Assembly: GCF_026646375.1 (NCBI RefSeq)
Contig: NZ_JAIPPU010000018.1
Span: 1 to 64,000 of the forward strand
Source of the DNA: Acetobacterium wieringae
GTDB lineage: Bacteria > Bacillota > Clostridia > Eubacteriales > Eubacteriaceae
Direction: 5' to 3'
Length of the DNA: 64,000 nucleotides
The notes under the pieces are model-generated. The model searched no databases and was not told where the DNA came from. It was given only the letters and a program-made list of their open reading frames with translations. This document shows positions 1 through 8,229 of the stretch, one piece after another (positions within the stretch are counted from its first letter, which is position 1; every line of letters begins with the position of its first letter). The translations under genes and the position numbers were made by a program.

Positions 1-82
1 TATATTCGATAAACTTCTTCTTGTCTTTTGAAATTCGCTTAACTTAATGACATTGTCTCTTTGAGGTGGTTTTTTTCTAAGC

Positions 83-111
83 TGATTGTACTTTCATTTT
101 GAGGGTATAAT
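83..111 (+). promoter_or_regulatory. Promoter of the first membrane-protein gene
   Basis: A perfect TATAAT lies at 106-111, with a weak TGATTG at 83-88 and a 17-base spacer. The gene start is 31 bases further on, behind an AGAGGTG ribosome binding site. The first 80 bases of the window show no gene I can support. Confidence 0.5.
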
Positions 112-141
112 GGGAATAGAATAATAGAGAGGTGAATAAAA

Positions 142-1257
142 ATGGTATTTAAAGAGAGGGTTATTAGCTGGCTTAACTGGATTAAAACAACGGTTATGGA
201 GAATAAACTTAGAACCGGGGCTTTACTTTGCACACTGTTGGCGTTGGCAGGTTTTTTCTTGCCATTTATGAGTGCAAAAATGAGTGCTTCTGTCACCGGA
301 ATCATGAATAATACCCTGGAAATCATTAGTCCGGAGTATGACATGATCAATTTTTCTCTAAGTGACTTTGTATTCCAGGAGCCCATTGACGCATTTGAGG
401 TTTATGGGGTGCCCCTCGGAAATATCAAAGTATTGGATCAGTCGGTGCTTGATATTTTAAGAAGTCCACTGCCTGATAAAGGATATATCAGTCGTGTAAA
501 TGAAGCTTTAGCAAGTCCGGCATTGGACTATTTGGTCGATCCTCAGGTTCAACAGATTGTGATAACCAATTTTAATAATGGCGAGACGATCAATGGGATT
601 CTCAAAGATTTATGGAGTGTTATCCAAAGTGCCCGAAACATTGCCAGCCAGGTTAATGATATCACCATTCAGGCCCGGCAGTCCATGGATCAGGTCAATG
701 CGACCATGGCCACCATTGATTCATATAAGGCCACTGCGAATGGCGTAATCTTGATTCTTTTCCTCGTTGTCATTGGTTTAATGGCATTGATTCTGTATAG
801 ACGGGCCAGTATTAAACTATCAATTTTTATATCCGGGGTTCTTTCGGTATTATTTTTAGGTGCTGGGATTGGTACGGCGGTTGCTAATAATCGGATTAAT
901 GAACAGCTCAGTAGTTTGGCCAGTCAGATAAATAATGGTATGATGGAGGCCTTGAGAGCGATATTAGTTGGAACTTTTGGTGATGTGGGGTCATTTATCG
1001 CAAATTACATCAGTAGTCAGGCAAATTTTGTGGCCATGGCATTTACCTTGCAGTTAGAGGTCGGGTATTGGATTATTCTTCTGGGATTGTTGGGAGCTTT
1101 GGTACTATTGATCGTGCTCGCTCGAAAAGAACGGATGATCACAGATGAAATGGAAATAGTCCTTGATGAATTGGCATTGGCGGTAAAAATTGATGAAGCC
1201 ATCGAAGACCAGAATGCTGAGCAGGCAATAGCCTTGTTAAATGAAACAACTGAATAG
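142..1257 (+). CDS. Membrane protein of unknown function, 371 aa
   Basis: I do not recognise this family. The sequence shows a short basic N-terminus, one hydrophobic segment at about residues 26-43, an extracytoplasmic stretch of about 155 residues rich in Gln, Asn and Ile with heptad-like character near 155-200, then hydrophobic segments at about 201-220, 227-249 and 308-327, and an acidic cytoplasmic tail. This resembles a membrane-anchored protein with an elongated outer domain, possibly structural or sensory. The start is supported by AGAGGTG 7-8 bases upstream. It is transcribed alone: its own promoter precedes it and a bidirectional terminator follows. Function is open; no catalytic motif is visible. 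Confidence 0.75.
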   Translation: MVFKERVISWLNWIKTTVMENKLRTGALLCTLLALAGFFLPFMSAKMSASVTGIMNNTLEIISPEYDMINFSLSDFVFQEPIDAFEVYGVPLGNIKVLDQSVLDILRSPLPDKGYISRVNEALASPALDYLVDPQVQQIVITNFNNGETINGILKDLWSVIQSARNIASQVNDITIQARQSMDQVNATMATIDSYKATANGVILILFLVVIGLMALILYRRASIKLSIFISGVLSVLFLGAGIGTAVANNRINEQLSSLASQINNGMMEALRAILVGTFGDVGSFIANYISSQANFVAMAFTLQLEVGYWIILLGLLGALVLLIVLARKERMITDEMEIVLDELALAVKIDEAIEDQNAEQAIALLNETTE

Positions 1258-1303
1258 GATACGGTACAGATAATGAAGGATGAAGCATAAATTAATTACC
1301 GGT

Positions 1304-1342
1304 AAAAAACAAGGATGATCCGAAAATCATCCTTGTTTTTTA
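1304..1342. terminator. Bidirectional intrinsic terminator
   Basis: A near-perfect hairpin has arms AAAAAACAAGGATGAT (from 1304) and ATCATCCTTGTTTTTT (to about 1341). It has A-runs on one side and T-runs on the other, so it can end transcripts from both converging genes. It overlaps the last codons of the glycosyltransferase gene. Confidence 0.85.
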
Positions 1343-2578
1343 TTCGACTAATTGTGAGATCTTAATACTTTTGGTATGTTCGATGGGTTCCCAGATTTCA
1401 ATCGGTTTGATAAAACATAAAACATTAATGGGAATCCAGGAAGCCAGATATAACCAGAAAGAAAAAACTGAAACATTATTAATCTGACGAATTTTTTTAC
1501 CTTCCAGCCATAATACCATGGCGGTAAAGATCACGCTGAAGATGACACCTCCAACTGAAAACAGGATGGCAAAGGTTAAAGCGTTGGACCAGACAGAGGT
1601 GGTGACAAACAGCATACCCAGAATGATAAATGAACAAATGGTATAGATGCAGGTCAACACCTGCATAAAGGGCGAAACCAGAAACATCAGCATATCCAGG
1701 GCACAGCGGTTTTTATCTTTGACTACCGCATCGATGAGCTCTTGGGAATACTGGTTAAAACATTGAATGGTACCAGTCGACCAACGCTTGCGTTGGGACC
1801 AGGATTGATCAAAGGAAATCGGGTGCTCGTCATAGGTAATGGCTTCAGGTACCCAGGCAACGCGGTAACCCTTAATAATGCACTGGGTGGTAAATTCAAT
1901 ATCTTCAGTCAGACTGAACGTTTTGAATCCTTCTTTTTTGATGACGTCCGCATGCATCATAAATCCGGTGCCATTTAAGGTGGCTGACCAGCCCAGTTTG
2001 TGACGGGCCAGATTCATAAAGCGGTTCAAGGTCCAGTAAAACACTGACTGACAACCAGAAATCCAGGAATCATCCGGGTTCTTGCTGTCCCGGTAGCCTT
2101 GGGCAATTTTTTCGCCTGATTCAAGAACATTATTCATGGTCGAAACAAAGTGTTTATCGACCAGATTATCAGCATCGAAAATGCAGAAAGCGTCATAGAT
2201 ATCATTTTCGGTGAAAATATAATCAAAAAACTGGGAAAGGGCAGCTCCTTTTGATTTGACTTCTGCTGTACAGGTCATGATTTTAGCACCATGTTCAAGG
2301 GCGACTTCCCTGGTATTGTCAGTGCAATTATTGGGAATCACATAGACATCCATCAGTTCTTTGGGATAATCCTGTTGGTGAAGACTTTCAATGAGGTTTC
2401 CAATCACCGCAGCCTCATTTCGGGCGGCAACCACTACAGCAATGCGGTTTTTGGGAGGGGAGAGGGTATATTTATTGTGTTTGGTATAGCCAAATAAGCC
2501 AATTCCGAGATAATAGATACCATAAATAAAAAACGGGATACCTAAAATAAATAACAGAGTAAAAATTTGTGAAACCAT
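1340..2578 (-). CDS. Family 2 glycosyltransferase, membrane-bound
   Basis: This is a processive-type GT2 enzyme that would transfer sugar from a nucleotide-sugar at the inner face of the membrane. A hydrophobic segment at residues 5-30 is followed by the GT-A fold: VVVAARNE at 48-55, the metal-binding DAD at 135-137, the acidic TED at 224-226, and QRKRW at 262-266, which is the QxxRW motif of processive GT2 enzymes. Three or more hydrophobic segments follow at about 285-385. The architecture resembles poly-N-acetylglucosamine and other exopolysaccharide synthases. The sugar and polymer cannot be told from sequence, and no other polysaccharide genes are adjacent. A GGAG site lies upstream of the start. 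Confidence 0.85.
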   Translation of the reverse strand: MVSQIFTLLFILGIPFFIYGIYYLGIGLFGYTKHNKYTLSPPKNRIAVVVAARNEAAVIGNLIESLHQQDYPKELMDVYVIPNNCTDNTREVALEHGAKIMTCTAEVKSKGAALSQFFDYIFTENDIYDAFCIFDADNLVDKHFVSTMNNVLESGEKIAQGYRDSKNPDDSWISGCQSVFYWTLNRFMNLARHKLGWSATLNGTGFMMHADVIKKEGFKTFSLTEDIEFTTQCIIKGYRVAWVPEAITYDEHPISFDQSWSQRKRWSTGTIQCFNQYSQELIDAVVKDKNRCALDMLMFLVSPFMQVLTCIYTICSFIILGMLFVTTSVWSNALTFAILFSVGGVIFSVIFTAMVLWLEGKKIRQINNVSVFSFWLYLASWIPINVLCFIKPIEIWEPIEHTKSIKISQLVE

Positions 2579-2694
2579 CTCTCTTTAATTTCTCCTTTAT
2601 ATTATGTTACATCGATTGTTTTGAGAATCGAAAATAAGTTGTGTTGTTCGATTCAAATAACTACTTGATATAGTATAAATGCTTTTTTATCATG

Positions 2695-2732
2695 ACACAA
2701 CCACCAGGAATGGTTATTCATGGTGGTTGTGT
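2695..2732. repeat. 12-bp perfect inverted repeat in a 280-bp gap
   Basis: ACACAACCACCA at 2695-2706 is repeated inverted at 2721-2732 with a 14-base loop. Neither side carries a proper T-tract, so it is not a standard terminator. It sits between two leftward genes, downstream of the 75-residue membrane protein. A second imperfect inverted repeat (2621-2632 with 2647-2656, arms TTGAGAATCGAA and TTCGATTCAA) lies closer to the glycosyltransferase start. I see no gene in 2579-2858. Confidence 0.5.
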
Positions 2733-2858
2733 GAGTTTATGTTCGTCGCATTTAAGTTGTCTCATTTTAACATGAAACAGACTTTTTATCAAGGATGGGG
2801 AGTACTTCCTGAAAACGAGATCATCAATATTTTAAGGTTATTCAAAGGTTTGTATCGG

Positions 2859-3086
2859 TTATTCGGCTTGTATATCCTCTAAATTATCTTTGATCAGTCG
2901 AGTACGGGGCATTTCATTTTTATGCATATTGGCATAATAGCCCCAAACCATTAACAATCCAATTGGCCAAAGCAGAAGGCACCACAGTAACAACCACCAT
3001 TTAGAGTAATAAAAGGGTTTTTTTTCTGAGTTATCATCGGGTATGTTTTCTTCCATCATATCTAATTTATCATCTAACATTGTCAC
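2859..3086 (-). CDS. Small single-pass or hairpin membrane protein, 75 aa
   Basis: This is a short hypothetical protein. It has an acidic N-terminus of about 22 residues, a very Trp/Leu-rich hydrophobic stretch at about residues 28-51 that includes a WPIGLL turn, and a charged C-terminal tail. The segment is preceded by Lys-Lys and followed by a Tyr/Lys-rich interface. The start is well supported by AAAGGAGG about 7 bases upstream. No catalytic residues are visible and I do not recognise a named family. The coding call rests on the ribosome binding site and the clean membrane-segment composition. Confidence 0.65.
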   Translation of the reverse strand: MTMLDDKLDMMEENIPDDNSEKKPFYYSKWWLLLWCLLLWPIGLLMVWGYYANMHKNEMPRTRLIKDNLEDIQAE

Positions 3087-3233
3087 ATCCTCCTTTAATT
3101 TCTTTTATTAACGTGTAAATACCCAAAAACTGAAATAAACAACATACAAAATAAAATCAAAGGGTTCATTTTTAATTCATATTGATTGGTTAAAATGCCG
3201 ATACTCAATAAATTCAGTAAGTGGAGGGTCGAC

Positions 3234-4109
3234 GTGAAAAAAGGAAGTATAAAGAAGATCGTGATTGGTAGTATCATTGGGGTGTTGACGATTGGAGGAG
3301 GATTTCTGGGCTATCAGGTGCTGGCAGACTCGGCAACGACTCCATACACGGAAACTGTCGTTACAGTGGGTACGATTATCAATGATAACCGTTTTACAGG
3401 CGTAATTGAGAGTCAGTCCCGGGAAGCGATTGTCGCAACCAGTGCCTTGGAAATAAGTGATCTATATGTTAGCGAAGGCGAGCTGATCACAGAAGAAACG
3501 GATCTTTATGAACCAGTCACTGGTGATATTGTCACATCATCTGTGGCCGGGGAAGTCGCTGAGATTTTTTATGAAGTTGATGATACGGTGGCAGCCGGGG
3601 AGAAAATTATGGACATCGTTGATTTTAATAACCTTCAGGTCAGCATCAAGGTCGATGAGTATCAGTTGTCAACCCTGAGCGTTGGGGCTCCGGTCACCAT
3701 TAATATTGACAGCATCGGGCGTAGTGTTCCAGGTACTGTCAGTGAAATCAGCCGGGAAGCCAAAAATGAAAATGGCGTGGCTTATTTTACTGCAATTGTA
3801 GATTTTCAAGGGGATCCGCAAATTCGCATTGGCATGAATGCCGAGGTGGTCATTGTCAAGGAGCAGGTCGAAAACGCCGTGATGGTTCCGGTGACGGCCA
3901 TTTTATTTGGGGATGATAAAGTGACTTATGTTCTGGTCAAGAGCGAGTCAAAGGAGCCCGAGCAGCGCCTGGTAACCACCGGGATTACCGATGGTATTCA
4001 GATTCAAATCATCACCGGTTTAAACGAGAATGAGGTGGTTTGTGTGCCCGTCCTCGACACTGTCGAGACAGCAACTTTCCAGCGGCCACAAACCGGGGGT
4101 GAACTATAA
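3234..4109 (+). CDS. Efflux periplasmic-adaptor-type subunit (MacA/HlyD family)
   Basis: This is the membrane-anchored adaptor of a tripartite-like ABC efflux system. In Gram-positives such proteins sit outside the membrane and contact the MacB-type permease. I chose the GTG at 3234 because GGAGG lies 6 bases upstream; a longer reading from TTG 3186 has no such site. The product is about 291 aa: an N-terminal signal anchor (about residues 8-28), a lipoyl/barrel-sandwich half, a beta-barrel region and a C-terminal membrane-proximal domain. The usual long alpha-helical hairpin is very short. The stop overlaps the next ATG (TAATG), so it is coupled to the ATPase. Substrate unknown. Confidence 0.85.
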   Translation: MKKGSIKKIVIGSIIGVLTIGGGFLGYQVLADSATTPYTETVVTVGTIINDNRFTGVIESQSREAIVATSALEISDLYVSEGELITEETDLYEPVTGDIVTSSVAGEVAEIFYEVDDTVAAGEKIMDIVDFNNLQVSIKVDEYQLSTLSVGAPVTINIDSIGRSVPGTVSEISREAKNENGVAYFTAIVDFQGDPQIRIGMNAEVVIVKEQVENAVMVPVTAILFGDDKVTYVLVKSESKEPEQRLVTTGITDGIQIQIITGLNENEVVCVPVLDTVETATFQRPQTGGEL

Positions 4110-4798
4110 TGCCGGAAAAAATATTGGAAATGAAGAACCTGGTTAAAACCTATCGGATGGGAGACGAGGAGCAGGTGGTGTTAAAAGGTATTGATCTGGA
4201 AATCAATCGCGGCGATTTTTTATCGGTACTGGGCCCATCAGGCTCGGGCAAATCCACCTTGATGAACATTATCGGTTGCCTGGATGTGCCCACCAGTGGT
4301 AGCTATTATCTGTCCGGAGAACGGATTGAGGATCTGCCAGAGACGGTACTTTCCCATATCCGCAACCGGGAAATTGGCTTTATCTTTCAGCAGTTCCAAC
4401 TACTGCCCCGGTTATCAGCTCAGAAAAATGTCGAGTTGCCACTGATTTATGCCGGTGTCCCGGAGAAAGAACGACAGCTTCGCAGTGCCGATATTTTAAA
4501 ACGGGTGGGACTGGCCGAAAAAATGAAAAACCGGCCCAATCAGTTATCTGGGGGTCAGCAGCAGCGGGTGGCCATTGCCCGGGCGCTGGTTACTGAACCG
4601 ACAATTTTGCTGGCCGATGAACCCACCGGTGCCCTGGATCAACAGACCGGTCATCAGATTATGGAACTGTTTAAAGAACTGTATCAGGAAGGAAAAACGA
4701 TTGTGATGATTACCCATGATGCCGATGTTGCTAAAAATGGCAGCCGGATTGTGCGGATTGTTGATGGTAATCTCAGCGAGGGGGTATACAATGCTTAA
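4109..4798 (+). CDS. ABC transporter ATP-binding protein, MacB/LolD type
   Basis: This is the ATPase subunit that pairs with the FtsX-like permease encoded next. Walker A GPSGSGKST is at residues 42-50, the Q-loop lies in FIFQQFQLL near 91-99, the signature LSGGQ is at 146-150 and Walker B ILLADE is at 166-171, followed by a switch histidine in MITHD. Its length of 229 aa is normal for the family. It overlaps the adaptor stop upstream and the permease start downstream, which points to one translationally coupled operon. Members of this family export antimicrobial peptides, macrolides or lipoproteins; the substrate here is not known. Confidence 0.93.
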   Translation: MPEKILEMKNLVKTYRMGDEEQVVLKGIDLEINRGDFLSVLGPSGSGKSTLMNIIGCLDVPTSGSYYLSGERIEDLPETVLSHIRNREIGFIFQQFQLLPRLSAQKNVELPLIYAGVPEKERQLRSADILKRVGLAEKMKNRPNQLSGGQQQRVAIARALVTEPTILLADEPTGALDQQTGHQIMELFKELYQEGKTIVMITHDADVAKNGSRIVRIVDGNLSEGVYNA

Positions 4799-5963
4799 GG
4801 AAAGTATTAAAATGGCTTTAGAAAATATCATCAGCAATAAAATGCGCTCTTTTCTCACTATGCTGGGGATTATTATCGGGGTGGGATCGGTGATTGCCCT
4901 GATTACCATTGTTTCGGGGGCGACCAGCACTGTCACCGATCAGGTGGCCTCGATGGGGGCCAATACAGTGACCATTCAGGTTCAGGGAACACCGTTGAAA
5001 CACGGACTGACCCAAGGAGATGTCAATAAAATTGCGGAGCTTTCAAATATCGAAGGAATTGCCCCAACCATTTCCGGGCAAACGACGGTGGCTTTCGACG
5101 GCAACTCCATGGATGAGATCAGCCTCCAGGGAAAAAATGATGTTTACTTTGAAAATACCGAGGATGTCATTTCGGCCGGGCGAATCATCAATCCGATTGA
5201 TACTGAAAACAAAAGCCGGGTGGCTTTAATCGGAAATGATATTGCCAACGAACTCTATGTGGGGGAAAACCCCATTGGACAGGAAATAAAAATCGGTGGT
5301 ATTACCTACCAGGTCATTGGAATCTTACAGGAATCGGACAGCTTTGCCCAGGCGAATACCAATAAGGCAGTGATGATACCCTACACCACTGCCATGGGGG
5401 TCGTTGGTGCCAAATACATAAACAGTCTAACTGTTTATGTTGCGGATGAGGCCCAGGCAGATACAACCACCCGGCAAATCGAAGGGGTTTTGACCAAAGC
5501 TTTTAACGGTGATGATGATGGTTACTCGATTGTCAACATGCAGAGTATTTTGGAGACCATCGAAGAAATGACCAGTATTCTATCGATGATGCTGGGTGGC
5601 ATCGCCTCAATATCGCTGGTCGTCGGGGGGATCGGAATTATGAACATGATGTTGGTTTCGGTCACTGAACGAACCAGTGAAATCGGCTTGCGCAAGGCCC
5701 TGGGTGCAGAGCCGAAGCAAATTCAGCTCCAGTTTCTGATTGAATCAGTGGTACTTTGTCTGATTGGTGGTATCATCGGCTTTGGGCTGGGGGTCATTCT
5801 GGCCTGGGTCGTAGCGAATCTGATTGGAACCAGTTTTGCTTTGACGGCATCCACCGTTTTACTGGCAATCGGCTTTTCTGCTGTCATCGGTGTTGTTTTT
5901 GGCTTCATGCCAGCCCGCAAGGCGTCCCGACTGAACCCGATTGATGCCCTGCGCAGTATTTAG
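4791..5963 (+). CDS. ABC transporter permease, MacB/FtsX family
   Basis: This is the permease partner of the preceding ATPase. The start is taken at ATG 4791, which overlaps the ATPase stop by eight bases and has a GGGGT site just before it; an upstream in-frame ATG at 4716 lies deep inside the ATPase gene. The 390-aa product has one N-terminal membrane segment (about 18-40), a large extracytoplasmic MacB-PCD domain, and three C-terminal segments in the FtsX domain with the typical TERTSEIGLRKALGA motif and the terminal PARKASRLNPIDALR. A two-component pair follows 20 bases later and probably senses the exported compound. Confidence 0.93.
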   Translation: MLKESIKMALENIISNKMRSFLTMLGIIIGVGSVIALITIVSGATSTVTDQVASMGANTVTIQVQGTPLKHGLTQGDVNKIAELSNIEGIAPTISGQTTVAFDGNSMDEISLQGKNDVYFENTEDVISAGRIINPIDTENKSRVALIGNDIANELYVGENPIGQEIKIGGITYQVIGILQESDSFAQANTNKAVMIPYTTAMGVVGAKYINSLTVYVADEAQADTTTRQIEGVLTKAFNGDDDGYSIVNMQSILETIEEMTSILSMMLGGIASISLVVGGIGIMNMMLVSVTERTSEIGLRKALGAEPKQIQLQFLIESVVLCLIGGIIGFGLGVILAWVVANLIGTSFALTASTVLLAIGFSAVIGVVFGFMPARKASRLNPIDALRSI

Positions 5964-5983
5964 GAGAAAAACAGGAGAAGGAA

Positions 5984-6655
5984 ATGTTTCGTATTTTGAT
6001 TTGCGAGGATGACAACCATATTCGCCGACTGTTTCGGGATGTTCTGGAAAAAGAAGGTTATTCAGTGTTTGAAGCGATTGATGGAGTTATGGCGTTGGAG
6101 CAGCTGGAAAAAAACCACATTGATCTGTTAATCACCGATGTGATGATGCCCCACATGGATGGTCATGCCTTAACCAAAACCCTGCGGGACGGTGGCCTGG
6201 AGCTGCCGATCCTGATGATCACCGCCCGGGAAAGCATCGATGATAAGAAATCTGGTTTTAAAGCCGGAACCGATGATTATATGGTTAAGCCGGTGGACAT
6301 GGATGAAATGCTGCTGCGGGTCTTTGCCTTGTTACGGCGAGCCAAAATTGCCAATGAACAGCGGCTGGTGGTGGGAAAAACAGTTCTGGATTATGAAGCC
6401 TTGACCTTGAACATCGGAGATGAAACCATCACCCTCCCCAAAAAAGAGTTTCTGCTGCTGTTTAAATTATTGTCGGCTCCGAACCGGATTTTCACCCGGG
6501 CACAGATTATGGATGAAATCTGGGGCTATGAAAGCGAAAGTGATCACCGTACGGTGGATGTTCATATCAAGCGGTTACGGGAAAAACTGGAACACAACCG
6601 GGATTTTGAAATTATCACCGTGAAGGGCCTAGGTTATAAGTCCTGGGTTTTATAG
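5984..6655 (+). CDS. OmpR-family response regulator of the efflux operon
   Basis: The N-terminal receiver domain carries the acidic pair E8-D9-D10, the phospho-acceptor D52 in TDVMMP, a T/S near 80 (MITARES) and the conserved lysine in MVKPVD. The C-terminal winged-helix DNA-binding domain ends in the usual KGLGYKSW motif. Its length of 223 aa is standard. The gene lies 20 bases after the permease and directly before the sensor kinase, so it probably controls this MacAB-type system. It is preceded by an AGGAGAAGG site. Confidence 0.95.
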   Translation: MFRILICEDDNHIRRLFRDVLEKEGYSVFEAIDGVMALEQLEKNHIDLLITDVMMPHMDGHALTKTLRDGGLELPILMITARESIDDKKSGFKAGTDDYMVKPVDMDEMLLRVFALLRRAKIANEQRLVVGKTVLDYEALTLNIGDETITLPKKEFLLLFKLLSAPNRIFTRAQIMDEIWGYESESDHRTVDVHIKRLREKLEHNRDFEIITVKGLGYKSWVL

Positions 6656-6673
6656 TTGAGATTAAGGAGTTAT

Positions 6674-7987
6674 ATGAAAAACAGGATTTTTCATTCAATC
6701 TATACAAAATTTCTGGTGACCTTTTTAGGGGTGCTTTTCTTCTCCTCAAGTCTTACCTTTGGCTTGATTTATTGGTCGCAACTGGGCAATATTCTCGAAC
6801 AGCTCCGGGTGGAACTGGTCAATCAGGCTCAGGCGGTTCAGGTCCTGAAGCAGGAAAAGCTGGAGGATGATGTCATTGTTAATTTATATAGCCAGGGCAT
6901 TGTGGTGTCCCGGATTGTTGCCAGTTTGGATGAAGTGGGGGTAACCTTAACTGACGAGGAGCAAAAAAAAATCGAGGCCGGGGAGATCGTTTTTCTCAAT
7001 ACCCACCAGGCGCAGGATTTACCAATGGCATTGGGGAAACTGACGGATGGTTATGTGGTCAGTCGGCCGAATCTGGAAAAAAATCAGGTCACAGGCTTTA
7101 TGGAGCTCCAACGCGCCACCATGCTGGTAACTATATTAATTGGGTCGGTGCTGATTGTTATTGCCGTCGCAATGATTGCCAGACCGATTAAAGCGGTCTC
7201 CGAAGCCACCAAAAAAGTGGCGAATGGTGACTTTGATATCAGGTTAACGGTTAGAGGGAAGGATGAACTGGCAGTGTTGGCGCAAAATTTTAATATCATG
7301 ACAGCTGCGCTTTCCCGCAATGACTATATTCATCGGGATTTTGTCAGCAATGTGTCTCATGAATTCAAAACCCCGATCGCTTCGATCAAGGGATTTGGCA
7401 AGCTGTTAAAAGATCCCAATCTTTCAGAAACCCAGAGGCAGGAATATATTGATATTATTGTCGACGAAAGTGACCGGCTATGGAAACTATCAGCTAATGT
7501 GTTGAAACTCTCGGAGCTGGAGAATGGCGTTCTGGGTTTAAAAAAAGAAGCCTTTGCCCTGGATGAAGCCATCCGGCGGGTGATCTTGCTGCTGCAGGAA
7601 AAGTGGGAAGCAAAAAATATTGAGTTGGATATCCTGTTGGATGAAACAATCTACCAGGGTGATCCGGAGCTGATGGCTCAGGTTATTATCAATCTGTTAA
7701 CCAATGCCATCAACCATAGTCCTACAGCTGGTCGGATCAGCATTGAACTGCACAAAACTGCCAAAGAAGTGGTGATTGAAATAGCCGATACCGGAAAGGG
7801 TATCGCTAAGGAAGATCAGCAAAAAATATTTGATCGCTTTTATAAGGCCGATCAATCCCGGAGTACTCCTGGCACCGGTCTGGGACTCACCATTTCCCAG
7901 CGGATTGTGACGCTTCACGGGGGCACCATTGGGGTGGAGAGTGAACCGGGAAAAGGCAGCCGTTTTTTTGTCAGATTGCCCCGATAA
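6674..7987 (+). CDS. Sensor histidine kinase of the efflux operon
   Basis: ATG 6674 is preferred to an upstream TTG at 6656 because AAGGAG lies at 6664-6669. The 437-aa protein has a membrane segment near residues 8-28, a small outer sensor domain of about 120 residues, a second segment near 152-172, a HAMP linker, and a HisKA domain with the phospho-accepting H229 in HEFKTP. The HATPase domain has NLLTNAINH, DTGKGI and GTGLGL boxes. It is the expected partner of the response regulator just upstream and may sense substrate or membrane stress. No PAS domain is visible. Confidence 0.93.
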   Translation: MKNRIFHSIYTKFLVTFLGVLFFSSSLTFGLIYWSQLGNILEQLRVELVNQAQAVQVLKQEKLEDDVIVNLYSQGIVVSRIVASLDEVGVTLTDEEQKKIEAGEIVFLNTHQAQDLPMALGKLTDGYVVSRPNLEKNQVTGFMELQRATMLVTILIGSVLIVIAVAMIARPIKAVSEATKKVANGDFDIRLTVRGKDELAVLAQNFNIMTAALSRNDYIHRDFVSNVSHEFKTPIASIKGFGKLLKDPNLSETQRQEYIDIIVDESDRLWKLSANVLKLSELENGVLGLKKEAFALDEAIRRVILLLQEKWEAKNIELDILLDETIYQGDPELMAQVIINLLTNAINHSPTAGRISIELHKTAKEVVIEIADTGKGIAKEDQQKIFDRFYKADQSRSTPGTGLGLTISQRIVTLHGGTIGVESEPGKGSRFFVRLPR

Positions 7988-8082
7988 ACTGTTTAAATAA
8001 GCCAGTCATCGATACTTGAGTAGACGTTCCAACGGCTCTGCGGTTGAAACAGTTTACTTAGAGGTCTAAGACTGGCTTTTCT
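7985..8082 (+). other. Interleaved inverted repeats behind the kinase gene
   Basis: Two perfect inverted repeats cross each other. TAAACTGTTT at 7985-7994 pairs with AAACAGTTTA at 8047-8056, and AAGCCAGTC at 7999-8007 pairs with GACTGGCTT at 8070-8078. The second is followed by TTTTCTTC. The outer-right arm plus T-tract could act as an intrinsic terminator. The order A-B-A'-B' is that of a pseudoknot, so only one stem can form without pseudoknotting. The rest of the gap to the next gene is AT-rich with no clear gene. Confidence 0.5.
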
Positions 8083-8229
8083 TCGTCGTCAGGAGCAGCA
8101 AAAACGTCAGAATAACAGCTCTTTTTAAGATGAACAGGGATTTAGTAATAAATTTTATTGAAGTTAACAAAAAAATAATATATCATGAAATTAGTTTTAT
8201 TCAGATTACAATAAAGGATGTTCACTGAT

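Noticed and set aside
2679-2882. 67-residue rightward frame in the gap beside the small membrane protein
   Set aside because: It crosses the inverted repeat, lacks a binding site and has no recognisable features.
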